This document shows, piece by piece, positions 18,249 to 26,517 of a stretch of 64,000 nucleotides of DNA. Source of the DNA: Paracoccus denitrificans (GTDB lineage: Bacteria > Pseudomonadota > Alphaproteobacteria > Rhodobacterales > Rhodobacteraceae). The position numbers and the translations under genes were made by a program. Location: the NCBI GenBank assembly GCA_005768755.1, contig VAFL01000002.1, positions 248,001 through 312,000 of the forward strand, in the 5' to 3' direction. Position 1 is the first letter of the stretch. Every line of letters starts with the position of its first letter. The notes beneath the pieces are model-generated. The model saw only the letters and a list, made by a program, of their open reading frames with translations. It made no database searches and was not told where the DNA came from.

Positions 18249-18896
18249 TCAGTCGATCTGCGCGCGGCGGTCAAGCCAGCCGATCAACCGGCTGACGGCG
18301 AAAATGATGATCAGGTAAAGCACGCCCGCCAGCAGAAACATCTCGAACGGGCGATAGGTCGAACCGATATAGCGCTGCGCGGTATAAGTCAGCTCGACCA
18401 CGGAGATCGGCGCGACAAGCGCCGTGCCCTTGATCAGCGCGTTGATATTGACGCCAAGCGGGCGGATCATCATCCGCATCGCCTGCGGCAGCACCACCTG
18501 CCGCATGGTCTGCCATCGCGACAGTCCGATGGCGCGGGCGGCCTCTGTCTGGCCCTTGTCGACCGAAATGATCGCGCCACGCATCGTCTCGGCCATATAG
18601 GCACCGATATTGACGCCCAGTCCGATGACACCAGCCCAGAACGCGCTAAGCTGAATGCCGATCTGCGGGCCGCCAAAATACAGCAGGAACAACTGAATCA
18701 GCGCAGGCGTGCCGCGAATCACGCTGACATAAGCCGCGCCCAGAAAGCGCAGCATGCCGGATCGCGAAAGCCTGGCCGAGGTCACGAGCGCGCCAAGGAT
18801 CAGGCCCAGCAATGTGGTCAGGATGGAAAGCTGGATGGTAACCCAGGCTGCCTCCAGGAAGAACGGAAAAACCTGCTTGATCAGCGCTGTATCCAT
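18249..18896 (-). CDS. Polar amino-acid ABC transporter permease (first)
   Basis: 215 aa permease. The EAA loop is TEAARAIGLSRWQTMRQVVL. The N-terminal half has the family segment FLGAAYVSVIRGTPALIQLF. Its ATG shares one base with the stop codon of the creatininase gene (TGATG), showing that the amidase is translated as part of the transporter operon. Confidence 0.94.
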   Translation of the reverse strand: MDTALIKQVFPFFLEAAWVTIQLSILTTLLGLILGALVTSARLSRSGMLRFLGAAYVSVIRGTPALIQLFLLYFGGPQIGIQLSAFWAGVIGLGVNIGAYMAETMRGAIISVDKGQTEAARAIGLSRWQTMRQVVLPQAMRMMIRPLGVNINALIKGTALVAPISVVELTYTAQRYIGSTYRPFEMFLLAGVLYLIIIFAVSRLIGWLDRRAQID

Positions 18897-19699
18897 CAGG
18901 CCGCTCCGCCATGATGATCGCGCCGCGGCAAGATGGGCAGGGCGCGCATTTCGGCCACCAGTTCGGTGCAGCGGCTGATCGCCGCATCAAGAAACGCGGC
19001 GCCGGTTTCAGGCGTGGCAAGCGTCGGGTCGCCCATCGTTCCGTCCGGTGAGATCTGGGACCACCATCGCATCAGCATCGCGCCGCCGCCGCCCCCCGCC
19101 AGATCGAGGTTGAAGAAGCGGCTGCCCGGATCGTGGATGTTCTGCGTCTGTGCCCGCGACAGATCGACCAGTTCGGGATGAAGATGCATGTAGATCGCGG
19201 TCTCCATTTCGCAGGCATGGGCAATGCCGCCGGTATCCGAGCGGCGGATGCGGGCGATCTCGTCGGGGATCAGGTTCCACCACGATGCAGAGACACAGAT
19301 CACGTCCGAGTGGATCACCGTCTTGCGCGCCGCTAGGTCAAGCACTGAATGATTTGATCCGTGAGAGTTCAGCAGAAGGATACGCCGAAAACCGTGATGT
19401 GCCAGCGATTCCGTGATATCCGTAATGAAGGCGATCAGGGTTTCGGGCTTGATCCAGATGACGCCCGGAAAATCCTTGTGATGTTCGTTGAACCCATATG
19501 CCACGGGCGGCATGACCAGCACCTGATCGGAAATGCGTTCGGCCACGCCGCGTGCGATGGCCATCCCGATGACGGTGTCCGTGTCCAGCGGCATGTGGGG
19601 CCCGTGATCCTCGGTCGCCGAGACGTTCAGGATGACCACCCGGTCCTTGTCGCAGTCACGGATTTCCTGCCAGGACAGCTGGCCGTATTCGGTCTTCAT
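18896..19699 (-). CDS. Creatininase-family cyclic amide hydrolase
   Basis: 267 aa. The creatininase family comprises metal-dependent amidases such as creatininase, FAPy deformylase and MftE. Metal ligands fit: E30, H32 and D41 in SATEDHGPHMPLDTDT, the NSHGSNHS segment and the glutamates in HACEMETAIY. There is no signal peptide, so it is cytoplasmic. It is inserted between the binding-protein gene and the permease gene. The ATG at 19699 opens MKTEYGQLSWQE; upstream frame extension is not conserved-looking. It probably opens or cleaves an amide of the imported compound. The tight coupling makes the amide link to the ABC substrate likely, but creatinine itself is not proven. Confidence 0.9.
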   Translation of the reverse strand: MKTEYGQLSWQEIRDCDKDRVVILNVSATEDHGPHMPLDTDTVIGMAIARGVAERISDQVLVMPPVAYGFNEHHKDFPGVIWIKPETLIAFITDITESLAHHGFRRILLLNSHGSNHSVLDLAARKTVIHSDVICVSASWWNLIPDEIARIRRSDTGGIAHACEMETAIYMHLHPELVDLSRAQTQNIHDPGSRFFNLDLAGGGGGAMLMRWWSQISPDGTMGDPTLATPETGAAFLDAAISRCTELVAEMRALPILPRRDHHGGAA

Positions 19700-19727
19700 C
19701 AAGATCCTCGTGTGGGATGCCGGGGCG

Positions 19728-19760
19728 GGCTGACGGGCGCGGAAATGGCCCCCGTCAGCC
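19728..19760 (-). promoter_or_regulatory. Intercistronic stem-loop after the binding-protein gene
   Basis: Perfect 10-bp stem GGCTGACGGG / CCCGTCAGCC with a 13-base loop, 7 bases after the binding-protein stop and before the creatininase gene. There is no T-run, so an mRNA 3'-end stabiliser is more likely than a terminator. Confidence 0.7.
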
Positions 19761-19767
19761 GAAGGGG

Positions 19768-20553
19768 TCAGCGAATGTCGCCGCCCACCCATTCATTGGC
19801 GATTTCCATGTAGGTGCCGTCTTCCATGATCTCGTCAAGCGCCGCCTGCATGGCCGCCTTCAGTTCGGGGTTGTCCTTGCGGATGGCGATGCCCGCATCG
19901 ACCTTTTCGGCATCCAGCCCTTCCAGCGTGCGCAACTGCTGTTGACCTTCCTTGATGGCGATCATCACCGGAATGGTGTCATTCACGATCCCGTCGACGC
20001 GACCGCTGTTCAACTCCATCAGCAATTCCGGCAGGCCCTTGTAGGTCTTGATGTCATAGCCCTGATCGCGTGCCCATTGGTCATGCGTTTCCCCCAGCGT
20101 GACCCCCAGCGTGACATCGGCACCTTCCAGGTCCGCGACGTTGGTCAGCGGCGAATCCTCGGTCACGAAAATGCCGCGATGGGTGCTGTAATAGGGCCCG
20201 ACGAAATCGACCACCTCGGCGCGTTCTTCGGTAATCGACATCGAGCCGACGACGGCATCGTATTTGTTGGCCAGCAGGCCGCCGATGATCCCGTCCCAGG
20301 CCGTGGTGACGATTTCCGCCTCGACCCCCATCTTTTCAGCGATCGCCTTGCCGATGGACGGATCGAATCCGACGACTTCATTCTGATCATTGACGAAGTT
20401 GAAGGGCGGATAGGCGCCGGACATGGCGATGCGGATCTTGCCCGCTTCCTTGATGGTATCCAGATCCTCGGCCGCTGCGAGGGTTGCGCCAAGTGCCAGC
20501 GTCAGGGTGGCGGCTGCGGCAACTGCGGTCAGACTGCGGGTCAGAATGGCCAT
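19768..20553 (-). CDS. Polar amino-acid ABC transporter substrate-binding protein
   Basis: 261 aa periplasmic binding protein of family 3. The signal peptide is residues 1-28 (LTLALGATLAAAED). The ligand-pocket signature is IRIAMSGAYPPFNFVND, followed by GFDPSIGKAIAEKMG. The ATG at 20553 follows GGAGGA. It is the first gene of the catabolic operon, divergent from a LysR gene, with a dyad-rich control region between them. A stem-loop follows the gene. Confidence 0.95.
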   Translation of the reverse strand: MAILTRSLTAVAAAATLTLALGATLAAAEDLDTIKEAGKIRIAMSGAYPPFNFVNDQNEVVGFDPSIGKAIAEKMGVEAEIVTTAWDGIIGGLLANKYDAVVGSMSITEERAEVVDFVGPYYSTHRGIFVTEDSPLTNVADLEGADVTLGVTLGETHDQWARDQGYDIKTYKGLPELLMELNSGRVDGIVNDTIPVMIAIKEGQQQLRTLEGLDAEKVDAGIAIRKDNPELKAAMQAALDEIMEDGTYMEIANEWVGGDIR

Positions 20554-20591
20554 GAATTCCTCCGATGTTGTGCAATTATGGTGTTTCTTGT

Positions 20592-20607
20592 CGCGCAAGC
20601 TTGCGCG
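20592..20607. promoter_or_regulatory. 16-base palindrome between divergent operon and LysR gene
   Basis: CGCGCAAGCTTGCGCG is perfectly self-complementary and lies 38 bases before the binding-protein start. It could be a regulator site or part of the 5' leader. It sits next to a second dyad at 20613-20640. Confidence 0.45.
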
Positions 20608-20612
20608 GTGAC

Positions 20613-20640
20613 AGATCATAGTTCAAACAAATAATGATCT
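20613..20640. promoter_or_regulatory. Probable LysR operator
   Basis: AGATCAT (20613-20619) and ATGATCT (20634-20640) form a perfect 7-bp dyad with a 14-base AT-rich spacer, 22 bases before the LysR start. The position between divergent regulator and target and the interrupted dyad fit LysR-type sites. Confidence 0.55.
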
Positions 20641-20662
20641 ATGCAATCCATCGTTGAAATTT

Positions 20663-21634
20663 ATGGACTACCCCGGACAACGCTTTCCCTGGCAACTCGA
20701 CTGGAACCTGTTGCGGACCTTTCTGGTCATCATCGAACAGCGCAGCATCACCGGCGCCGCCAATGCGCTTGGCGTCACGCAACCCAGCGTCTCGGCCTCG
20801 CTCAAACGGTTGGAAGATGTCTTGCAGGTCCGGCTGATTGACCGTGGCTCTCGGCATTTCAGGGTCACGCAGGCAGGGTTGCAGTTGCAGGAACAGGCGG
20901 GTCGCATCTTCGGCGCCATCACCGAATTGCCCAACACGCTGCAGGCACGGTCCGAAACACTCAGCGGGACATTGACGCTGGCCATGGCCAGCCATGTCGT
21001 CTCGCCTCATTTCGACGCGGTGCTGGCAGGTTTCGCGCGCCGTCATCCTGCCGTCGATTTCGCGCTGCCGGTGATGGCGAGTGACGAAGTGCTGGCCTGG
21101 GTGCGGCAAGGGCGTGCGGTCGCAGGGATCTGCCTGACCGCCGGAAGCACCGCCGGGTTGGACTGCAGACCACTTTACCACGAATATTTTGCCCTGTTTT
21201 GCGGGCGCGGGCATCCTGCCTATGGCCGCAGAACACTGTCCCCCGAAGAATGGGCCGGTCATACCTCTGTCTGCTTCCAGACCGAAACCCGCGATGGTTC
21301 GCTGCGCCGGGTGCGCGAGATGCGCGACCGGATCGGGCTGTCACTGCATCCGCGCGGCATGTCGTCCAGCCTGCACGAGGTGCGCAGGATGATCACCGCC
21401 GGGTTGGGGATTGGTGCGCTGCCCGTCCATGTCGCCGCCGAGGATCTGCGCCGGGGTGATCTTTGGCAGATCGACGCACCCGAACCGCCCGCCCGCGTCG
21501 CCGTCCATATCGTGACCCGGCAGGGCGCCCGCCATGCTGCGGCAGCGCAGGCTTTTCTGGCAGCGCTGAACGCGGTTCGCAATGACACACCGGCGCGGGA
21601 ACTTGATTATCGCCCCGATACGGCAACGGGTTGA
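20663..21634 (+). CDS. LysR-family transcriptional regulator
   Basis: 323 aa. The N-terminal winged helix-turn-helix is WNLLRTFLVIIEQRSITGAA, then LGVTQPSVSASLKRLEDVL. An effector-binding domain follows from about residue 95. The ATG at 20663 is chosen; a TTG at 20654 is also in frame, and neither has a clear ribosome site. It is divergent from the ABC/creatininase operon and 58 bases upstream of the co-directional amidohydrolase gene. It therefore probably controls both sides of the locus through the dyads at 20592-20640. Confidence 0.93.
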   Translation: MDYPGQRFPWQLDWNLLRTFLVIIEQRSITGAANALGVTQPSVSASLKRLEDVLQVRLIDRGSRHFRVTQAGLQLQEQAGRIFGAITELPNTLQARSETLSGTLTLAMASHVVSPHFDAVLAGFARRHPAVDFALPVMASDEVLAWVRQGRAVAGICLTAGSTAGLDCRPLYHEYFALFCGRGHPAYGRRTLSPEEWAGHTSVCFQTETRDGSLRRVREMRDRIGLSLHPRGMSSSLHEVRRMITAGLGIGALPVHVAAEDLRRGDLWQIDAPEPPARVAVHIVTRQGARHAAAAQAFLAALNAVRNDTPARELDYRPDTATG

Positions 21635-21692
21635 CCTCGGCGCGCGGGGCTTCCAAATCTTCGCAATCTCTGGCCAGCTGGGACAACAGCCG

Positions 21693-23318
21693 ATGACCAC
21701 AATGCTGCGCGCCGATCTGGTGCTTTTCAACGGGCAGATATGGCCGGGCTTCGGCACCCCGTTGGTCGAGGCCGTGGCGGTTGCGGGCAACCGCATTCTG
21801 GCGCGCGGCACGACAGAGGCGATGCTTGATCTTGCCGGCCCTGACGCGCGCCTGGTTGATCTTGGCGGACGCTTCGCCATGCCCGGCCTGAACGACGCAC
21901 ATCTGCACCTGATCCCGACCGGTCTGCGGCTGGCCGATATTGATGCCTCACCCGAGGCCGCGCCAACCCGGGTGGCGTTGCTGGATGCCCTGCGCGCCCG
22001 TGCGGCTGAAACGCCGAAGGGAGAGTGGATCCTTGCGAATGGTTTCGACCAGACACGCTATCCCGACAGCCGCATGCCCTTGCTGGAGGAGCTGGACGAG
22101 GCCCTGCCCGATCATCCGCTGGCGCTGACACGCGCCTGCCTGCATGTGATGATGGTCAATTCCCGCGCCCTCGAACTGGCCGGCCTGACGCCCGACACAC
22201 CCGATCCCGAGGGCGGGGTCATCGGGCGCACGGACGGTGCGCTGACCGGATTCATCGCCGAAAATGCGATCCCGTTGATCCATGCCGCGCAGAAGGCCCC
22301 CGATGCGGGAGACCTTGATCGCGCCATTGCCGACGCAGGGCGGTTGCTTGCGGCCTACGGCATCACCTCATGTATGGACGCAGCCATCGGCCTGACTGCC
22401 GGCATGGCCGAGATGCGCGCCTTTCAGAGTGCAGAGCGGACCGGACGGCTGCTTGTCCGTGTCTGGGGCACGCTTCTGGGCGACCCCGGCCGGTCCATCG
22501 TCGAAGCCTGCCATGATGCCGGACTGGTCACGGGCAGCGGCAATGACATGTTCCGGATCGGCGGCGTGAAGCTGTTTCTTGACGGCTCTGCCGGGGGGCG
22601 AACGGCGTGGATGAAGCAACCATATGACGGACAGCCCCAGAACCGCGGCATCCAGATTCTGACCGACAACCAGCTTTCCAATCTGGTCCGCCGTTATACC
22701 GAAATGGGCTATACCATGGTCTGCCACGCCATCGGCGACGCAGCCATCGAGCAGCTGATCTGCGCATACGAGGACGTCCAGCCCGAAGCATCCGATCAGC
22801 GCCGCCGTCACCGCATCGAACATTGCGGATATGTCGACGACCAGATCAACCAGCGGATGCTGGCGGCAGGTATCCTGCCAGCGCCCCAACAGGCTTTCAT
22901 CCATAATTTCGGCGATACATATATCGAAACCCTGGGAAGAGAGCGGGGCCTGCGCTCTTACCCGATCGGGACATGGACACGCGCGGGTCTTCGACCATCG
23001 ACCGGCAGCGATGCGCCGGTCTGTGATCCGAACCCATTCGCGAACCTGCACGCCATGATGACCCGCCAGACCGTCAAAGGCACGGTCATGGACGCCTCAG
23101 AATGCCTTACCCCGGAAGAGGCGTTGCGCGCCTATACAGAGTTTGGCGCCTATTCACAGGGGACAGAGGACGCGAAGGGCCGGCTTGAGCCGGGCATGTT
23201 AGCAGATATAGCGGTGTTCGATCGCGACCTGCTTGCCAGCGCACCGGCTGATATCCTTCGTGATACGCGTTGTGTGATGACCGTATTGGATGGTCGCGTG
23301 ATCCACGACCTTATCTAG
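21693..23318 (+). CDS. YtcJ-type amidohydrolase
   Basis: 541 aa metal-dependent hydrolase of the amidohydrolase superfamily, YtcJ/N-substituted formamide deformylase-like group. Visible features: the first metal motif with two histidines in PGLNDAHLHLIP, a probable lysine ligand in IGGVKLFLDGSAGG, and histidines in CHAIGDAAIEQ and RRHRIEHCGY. The catalytic aspartate is in STGSDAPVCDPNP. No signal peptide is seen. The start at 21693 opens MTTMLRADLVLFNGQ. It lies downstream of the LysR gene and probably belongs to the same pathway as the divergent operon. Substrate is unknown. Confidence 0.9.
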   Translation: MTTMLRADLVLFNGQIWPGFGTPLVEAVAVAGNRILARGTTEAMLDLAGPDARLVDLGGRFAMPGLNDAHLHLIPTGLRLADIDASPEAAPTRVALLDALRARAAETPKGEWILANGFDQTRYPDSRMPLLEELDEALPDHPLALTRACLHVMMVNSRALELAGLTPDTPDPEGGVIGRTDGALTGFIAENAIPLIHAAQKAPDAGDLDRAIADAGRLLAAYGITSCMDAAIGLTAGMAEMRAFQSAERTGRLLVRVWGTLLGDPGRSIVEACHDAGLVTGSGNDMFRIGGVKLFLDGSAGGRTAWMKQPYDGQPQNRGIQILTDNQLSNLVRRYTEMGYTMVCHAIGDAAIEQLICAYEDVQPEASDQRRRHRIEHCGYVDDQINQRMLAAGILPAPQQAFIHNFGDTYIETLGRERGLRSYPIGTWTRAGLRPSTGSDAPVCDPNPFANLHAMMTRQTVKGTVMDASECLTPEEALRAYTEFGAYSQGTEDAKGRLEPGMLADIAVFDRDLLASAPADILRDTRCVMTVLDGRVIHDLI

Positions 23319-23497
23319 CCGGTCTTCACTGGCGTGGTAGCTAATCCAGGCCCGTGCTGCATGTTCTGAATTGTTCCACTGATGACCATAAAGGCCTGCG
23401 GCTTGCTGAAGCGCCGCGTCGTGAGTTGTCGACATGGATCGGGACAAGGGTGGCTTGTTGCGTCGGGATTTATTTCGTACTAAAACACTCAAGTAAT

Positions 23498-23525
23498 CGA
23501 CCGGCCGATGTTCCCCGGCCGGTCG
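23498..23525 (+). promoter_or_regulatory. Hairpin in the hmuS leader
   Basis: Perfect 9-bp stem CGACCGGCC / GGCCGGTCG with a 10-base loop. It ends 9 bases before the hmuS ribosome site (GGGAGA, 23535-23540) and has no T-run. It may be the end of the upstream transcript or a control element of hmu expression. Confidence 0.5.
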
Positions 23526-23546
23526 GTTTCATTCGGGAGATAATCA

Positions 23547-24581
23547 ATGAACGATCTAACGCCGGCCAAACTTCGCCAACTCAAGCGCGACGCTACCGTG
23601 CGACCTTACGACCTGGCGAATCAACTGGGCATCCCGGAGGCGGCATTGGCTGAGGCCGATCTTGGCCATGGCGTCATTCGGATTGACCCGACACTGGGAC
23701 GGCTGATCCCCGCAATCGAGACATTGGGCGAGGTCATGGCCCTGACCCGCAACCGGTCCTGCGTGATCGAGAAGATCGGCACCTACACGGATTTTCACGA
23801 CGGCGACCATGCAGCGATGACGCTTGGCCATGACATCGACATGCGCATGTTCCCCAGACATTGGGTCCACGCCTATGCGGTTGAAGCCGAAACCAAGGAC
23901 GGCGTGCGCCGGTCGGTGCAGGTCTATGACGCGGCGGGTGACGCCATTCACAAGGTGCATCTGCGTGAGGGATCGGATCTGACCGCCTGGGCTTCATTGT
24001 GCGATCAACTGGCGCTGCCTGATCAGGAAAGCCTGTCAGACTTCCAGCCCCGCCCCGAACCCGAAGGCGCCCGGATCGCCCAGGATCGCGCGGACACCTT
24101 GCGCGATGAATGGGTCAAGATGACCGATACGCATCAGTTCAATACGTTGGTGCGTCGGCTGAAGATGAACCGCCTAGGCGCTTACCGCCTGGCCGGCGAG
24201 CCGATGGCAAAGCAGTTGGATGTCGAGGCCGTCCCTGCCCTGTTGGATCAGGTGCAGGCAAGCGGTCAGGGTGTGATGTTCTTCGTCGGCAATGCCGGCT
24301 GTATCGAAATCCACTCTGGCCCCATGCAGACCATAAAGCCGATGGGTCCATGGTTGAACGTGCTGGACGAACGCTTCAACCTGCATCTGCGCGGCGATCA
24401 TGTGGCCGAGGTTTGGCTGGTCGACAAACCGACAAAGCGCGGCGCTGCAATCTCGGTCGAAGCCTTCGACGAAGATGGCGAGCTTATCTTTCAATGCTTC
24501 GGAATGCGGCCCGAAAAGGGCGGTGATCCGGACGCGTGGTCGGCACTGGTCGCTGGCCTGCCGGGGGCCGGGGGAAAGTGA
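23547..24581 (+). CDS. hmuS: Heme-degrading/heme-handling factor HmuS
   Basis: Cytoplasmic protein that accepts imported heme and takes part in its release or breakdown. 344 aa, the normal HemS/ChuS/HmuS length, made of two similar halves. The second half shows the family core CIEIHSGPMQTIKPMGPWLN and FNLHLRGDHVAEVWLV; the first half has the equivalent FPRHWVHAYAVE. The ATG at 23547 has GGGAGA 6 bases upstream. It is the first gene of hmuSTUV, sharing one base with hmuT. The receptor gene hmuR that often precedes it is absent here. Confidence 0.95.
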   Translation: MNDLTPAKLRQLKRDATVRPYDLANQLGIPEAALAEADLGHGVIRIDPTLGRLIPAIETLGEVMALTRNRSCVIEKIGTYTDFHDGDHAAMTLGHDIDMRMFPRHWVHAYAVEAETKDGVRRSVQVYDAAGDAIHKVHLREGSDLTAWASLCDQLALPDQESLSDFQPRPEPEGARIAQDRADTLRDEWVKMTDTHQFNTLVRRLKMNRLGAYRLAGEPMAKQLDVEAVPALLDQVQASGQGVMFFVGNAGCIEIHSGPMQTIKPMGPWLNVLDERFNLHLRGDHVAEVWLVDKPTKRGAAISVEAFDEDGELIFQCFGMRPEKGGDPDAWSALVAGLPGAGGK

Positions 24582-25459
24582 TGTCCGGTATTGCCTATCT
24601 CCTCCGGGCGCCGCTGGCGGCGGCCATTGCTGCGCTTTCGCTGGGGACGCCTGCAACCGCCGCGCCCCATCCCGATGCAAGTCGTGTGCTGGCCATCGGT
24701 GGCTCGATCACCGAGATCATCTATGCGCTTGGCCAGCAGGATCGGCTGATCGCGCGCGACACGACCTCCAGCTTCCCGGCCGAGGCAGAAGCGCTGCCCG
24801 ATGTCGGCTACATGCGCGCGCTGTCGCCGGAAGGCGTCTTGTCGGTCAAACCTGACCTGATCCTGTCCGAGGAAGGCGCAGGGCCGCCCGAAGCGATTGA
24901 GGTGCTTCAGGACGCGGGCATTCCATTCGAAACGGTTACGGCCGAAGCGAACGGCGAAGGCGTGAAGCAGAAGATACGCGACGTCGCCGAAACGCTTGGT
25001 GTCCCAGATGCCGCCGACGGCCCAATCGCGGCGATTGAGGCGGATCTGGCGACGCTTGCCGCCAGCGTCGAGAATGTCGAAAAAAAGCGCGTCCTGTTCA
25101 TCCTTTCGCTGCAGGGTGGCCGGGTCATGGCATCCGGTCAGGGGACCGAGGCGGACGCGATTATTCAGATGGCCGGTGCCGTGAATGCGGTCGAGGGCCT
25201 GCAGGGCTATAAGCCGTTGACGGATGAAGCCATTACCGCCGCTGCACCCGATGTGATCCTGATGATGAACCGGGGCGCGGCAACCAGCAGCCACGACATG
25301 GCGGATGAAGAATTGCTCGCCCTGCCCGCGGTGTCGACGACGCCCGCCGCCCGCAATCATGCGATCATTCGCATGGACGGTTTGTATCTGCTGGGCTTCG
25401 GCCCACGGACCGGCAAGGCCGCGTTGGATCTGCATAACGCGATCTACGGGACGCACTGA
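24581..25459 (+). CDS. hmuT: Heme ABC transporter periplasmic binding protein HmuT
   Basis: 292 aa periplasmic binding protein of the TroA/BtuF-like class that takes heme from the outer-membrane receptor to HmuUV. A signal peptide covers about residues 1-28 (LAAAIAALSLGTPATAA). Core motifs: VLAIGGSITEIIYALG, then PDVGYMRALSPEGVLSVKPD. The tyrosine in VGYMR is the position known as heme ligand in this family. The ATG overlaps the hmuS stop by one base (TGATG). Confidence 0.95.
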   Translation: MSGIAYLLRAPLAAAIAALSLGTPATAAPHPDASRVLAIGGSITEIIYALGQQDRLIARDTTSSFPAEAEALPDVGYMRALSPEGVLSVKPDLILSEEGAGPPEAIEVLQDAGIPFETVTAEANGEGVKQKIRDVAETLGVPDAADGPIAAIEADLATLAASVENVEKKRVLFILSLQGGRVMASGQGTEADAIIQMAGAVNAVEGLQGYKPLTDEAITAAAPDVILMMNRGAATSSHDMADEELLALPAVSTTPAARNHAIIRMDGLYLLGFGPRTGKAALDLHNAIYGTH

Positions 25460-26517
25460 TGGTGGCGGTCGAGGTGGACGGACGACTGTCGGGCGACCGC
25501 CGCCATCTGGGCCGGGTTCTGTCGTTGTGGCTGGCCGGCCTGTTGCTGGTGATGTCGCTGCTTTCTCTGGGTCATGGCGCGTCCGGTATCTCGGCCCCGG
25601 CTATTCTGGCAGACTGGCTGGCTGGCCGCGACATCGCCACGACGGATCGGGTGATCCTGATGGATATTCGCCTGCCCCGCCTTCTGACCGGAATTCTAGT
25701 CGGGGCGGCACTGGCAGTATCAGGCGCGATCATGCAGGGGCTGTTTCGCAACCCGCTGGCCGATCCCGGTCTGCTGGGGGTTAGCGCGGGGGCCTCGTTT
25801 GGTGCAATCGCTGCGATCGTTCTGGGCGGGACGGTCCCCATCGCGTTCGCGGGCTGGTATCTGGTGCCGTTCGCTGCCTTCGCTGGCAGCTGGCTGGCGA
25901 TGCTGACGCTTTACGCAATTGCCACGCGGCAGGGCCGCACCTCGGTCGCGACAATGCTGCTGGCGGGGATTGCGCTGGCGGCGATGATCTTCGCCCTGTC
26001 GGGTCTGCTGATCTATCGCGCTGACGATCAGCAGCTGCGCGACCTGACATTCTGGAGCCTGGGGTCACTGGCGGGGTCAAGCTGGACCAAGCTGATCGTG
26101 GCGGGTCCGGTGATTGCGCTGTCGCTTTGCCTTGCGCCCGCACTGGCAACCGGCCTGAACGCGTTGGCACTGGGAGAGGCCGGGGCCGCACATGTCGGCA
26201 TCCGCGTCCAGCGGGTCAAGACGGCTGCGATCCTTGTCACTGCTGCGGCAACGGGTGCCGCAGTCGCGGTTTCCGGCGGCATCGGTTTTGTCGGCATCGT
26301 CGTGCCGCATCTGCTGCGCCTTATCGCCGGCCCGGACCACCGATGGATGCTGATCAATTCGGCACTGCTTGGCGCGTCGGTGCTTATCTTCGCAGACATG
26401 ATCAGCCGCAGCGTCGCGGCCCCCGCCGAACTGCCCATCGGCATCATCACCGCACTGATCGGTGGCCCGTTCTTCATGTGGGTTCTGCTGTCCAACCGCA
26501 GGCTGCTGGACGGATGA
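25459..26517 (+). CDS. hmuU: Heme ABC transporter permease HmuU
   Basis: 352 aa FecCD-family permease with about ten hydrophobic segments. The family motifs RLPRLLTGILVGAALAVSGA, NPLADPGLLGVSAGA and GIGFVGIVVPHLLRLIAGPD are present; the last includes the ATPase-coupling region. The ATG overlaps the hmuT stop by one base and the stop overlaps hmuV by 4 bases. Confidence 0.96.
   Translation: MVAVEVDGRLSGDRRHLGRVLSLWLAGLLLVMSLLSLGHGASGISAPAILADWLAGRDIATTDRVILMDIRLPRLLTGILVGAALAVSGAIMQGLFRNPLADPGLLGVSAGASFGAIAAIVLGGTVPIAFAGWYLVPFAAFAGSWLAMLTLYAIATRQGRTSVATMLLAGIALAAMIFALSGLLIYRADDQQLRDLTFWSLGSLAGSSWTKLIVAGPVIALSLCLAPALATGLNALALGEAGAAHVGIRVQRVKTAAILVTAAATGAAVAVSGGIGFVGIVVPHLLRLIAGPDHRWMLINSALLGASVLIFADMISRSVAAPAELPIGIITALIGGPFFMWVLLSNRRLLDG

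Noticed and set aside
23199..23492. 97-aa frame on the - strand between the amidohydrolase and hmuS
   Set aside because: Half of it is antisense to the amidohydrolase end; composition and start give no support for a gene.
23319..23546. Fur, Irr or RirA site upstream of hmuS
   Set aside because: I looked for the known iron-box patterns and found only partial matches not better than chance.
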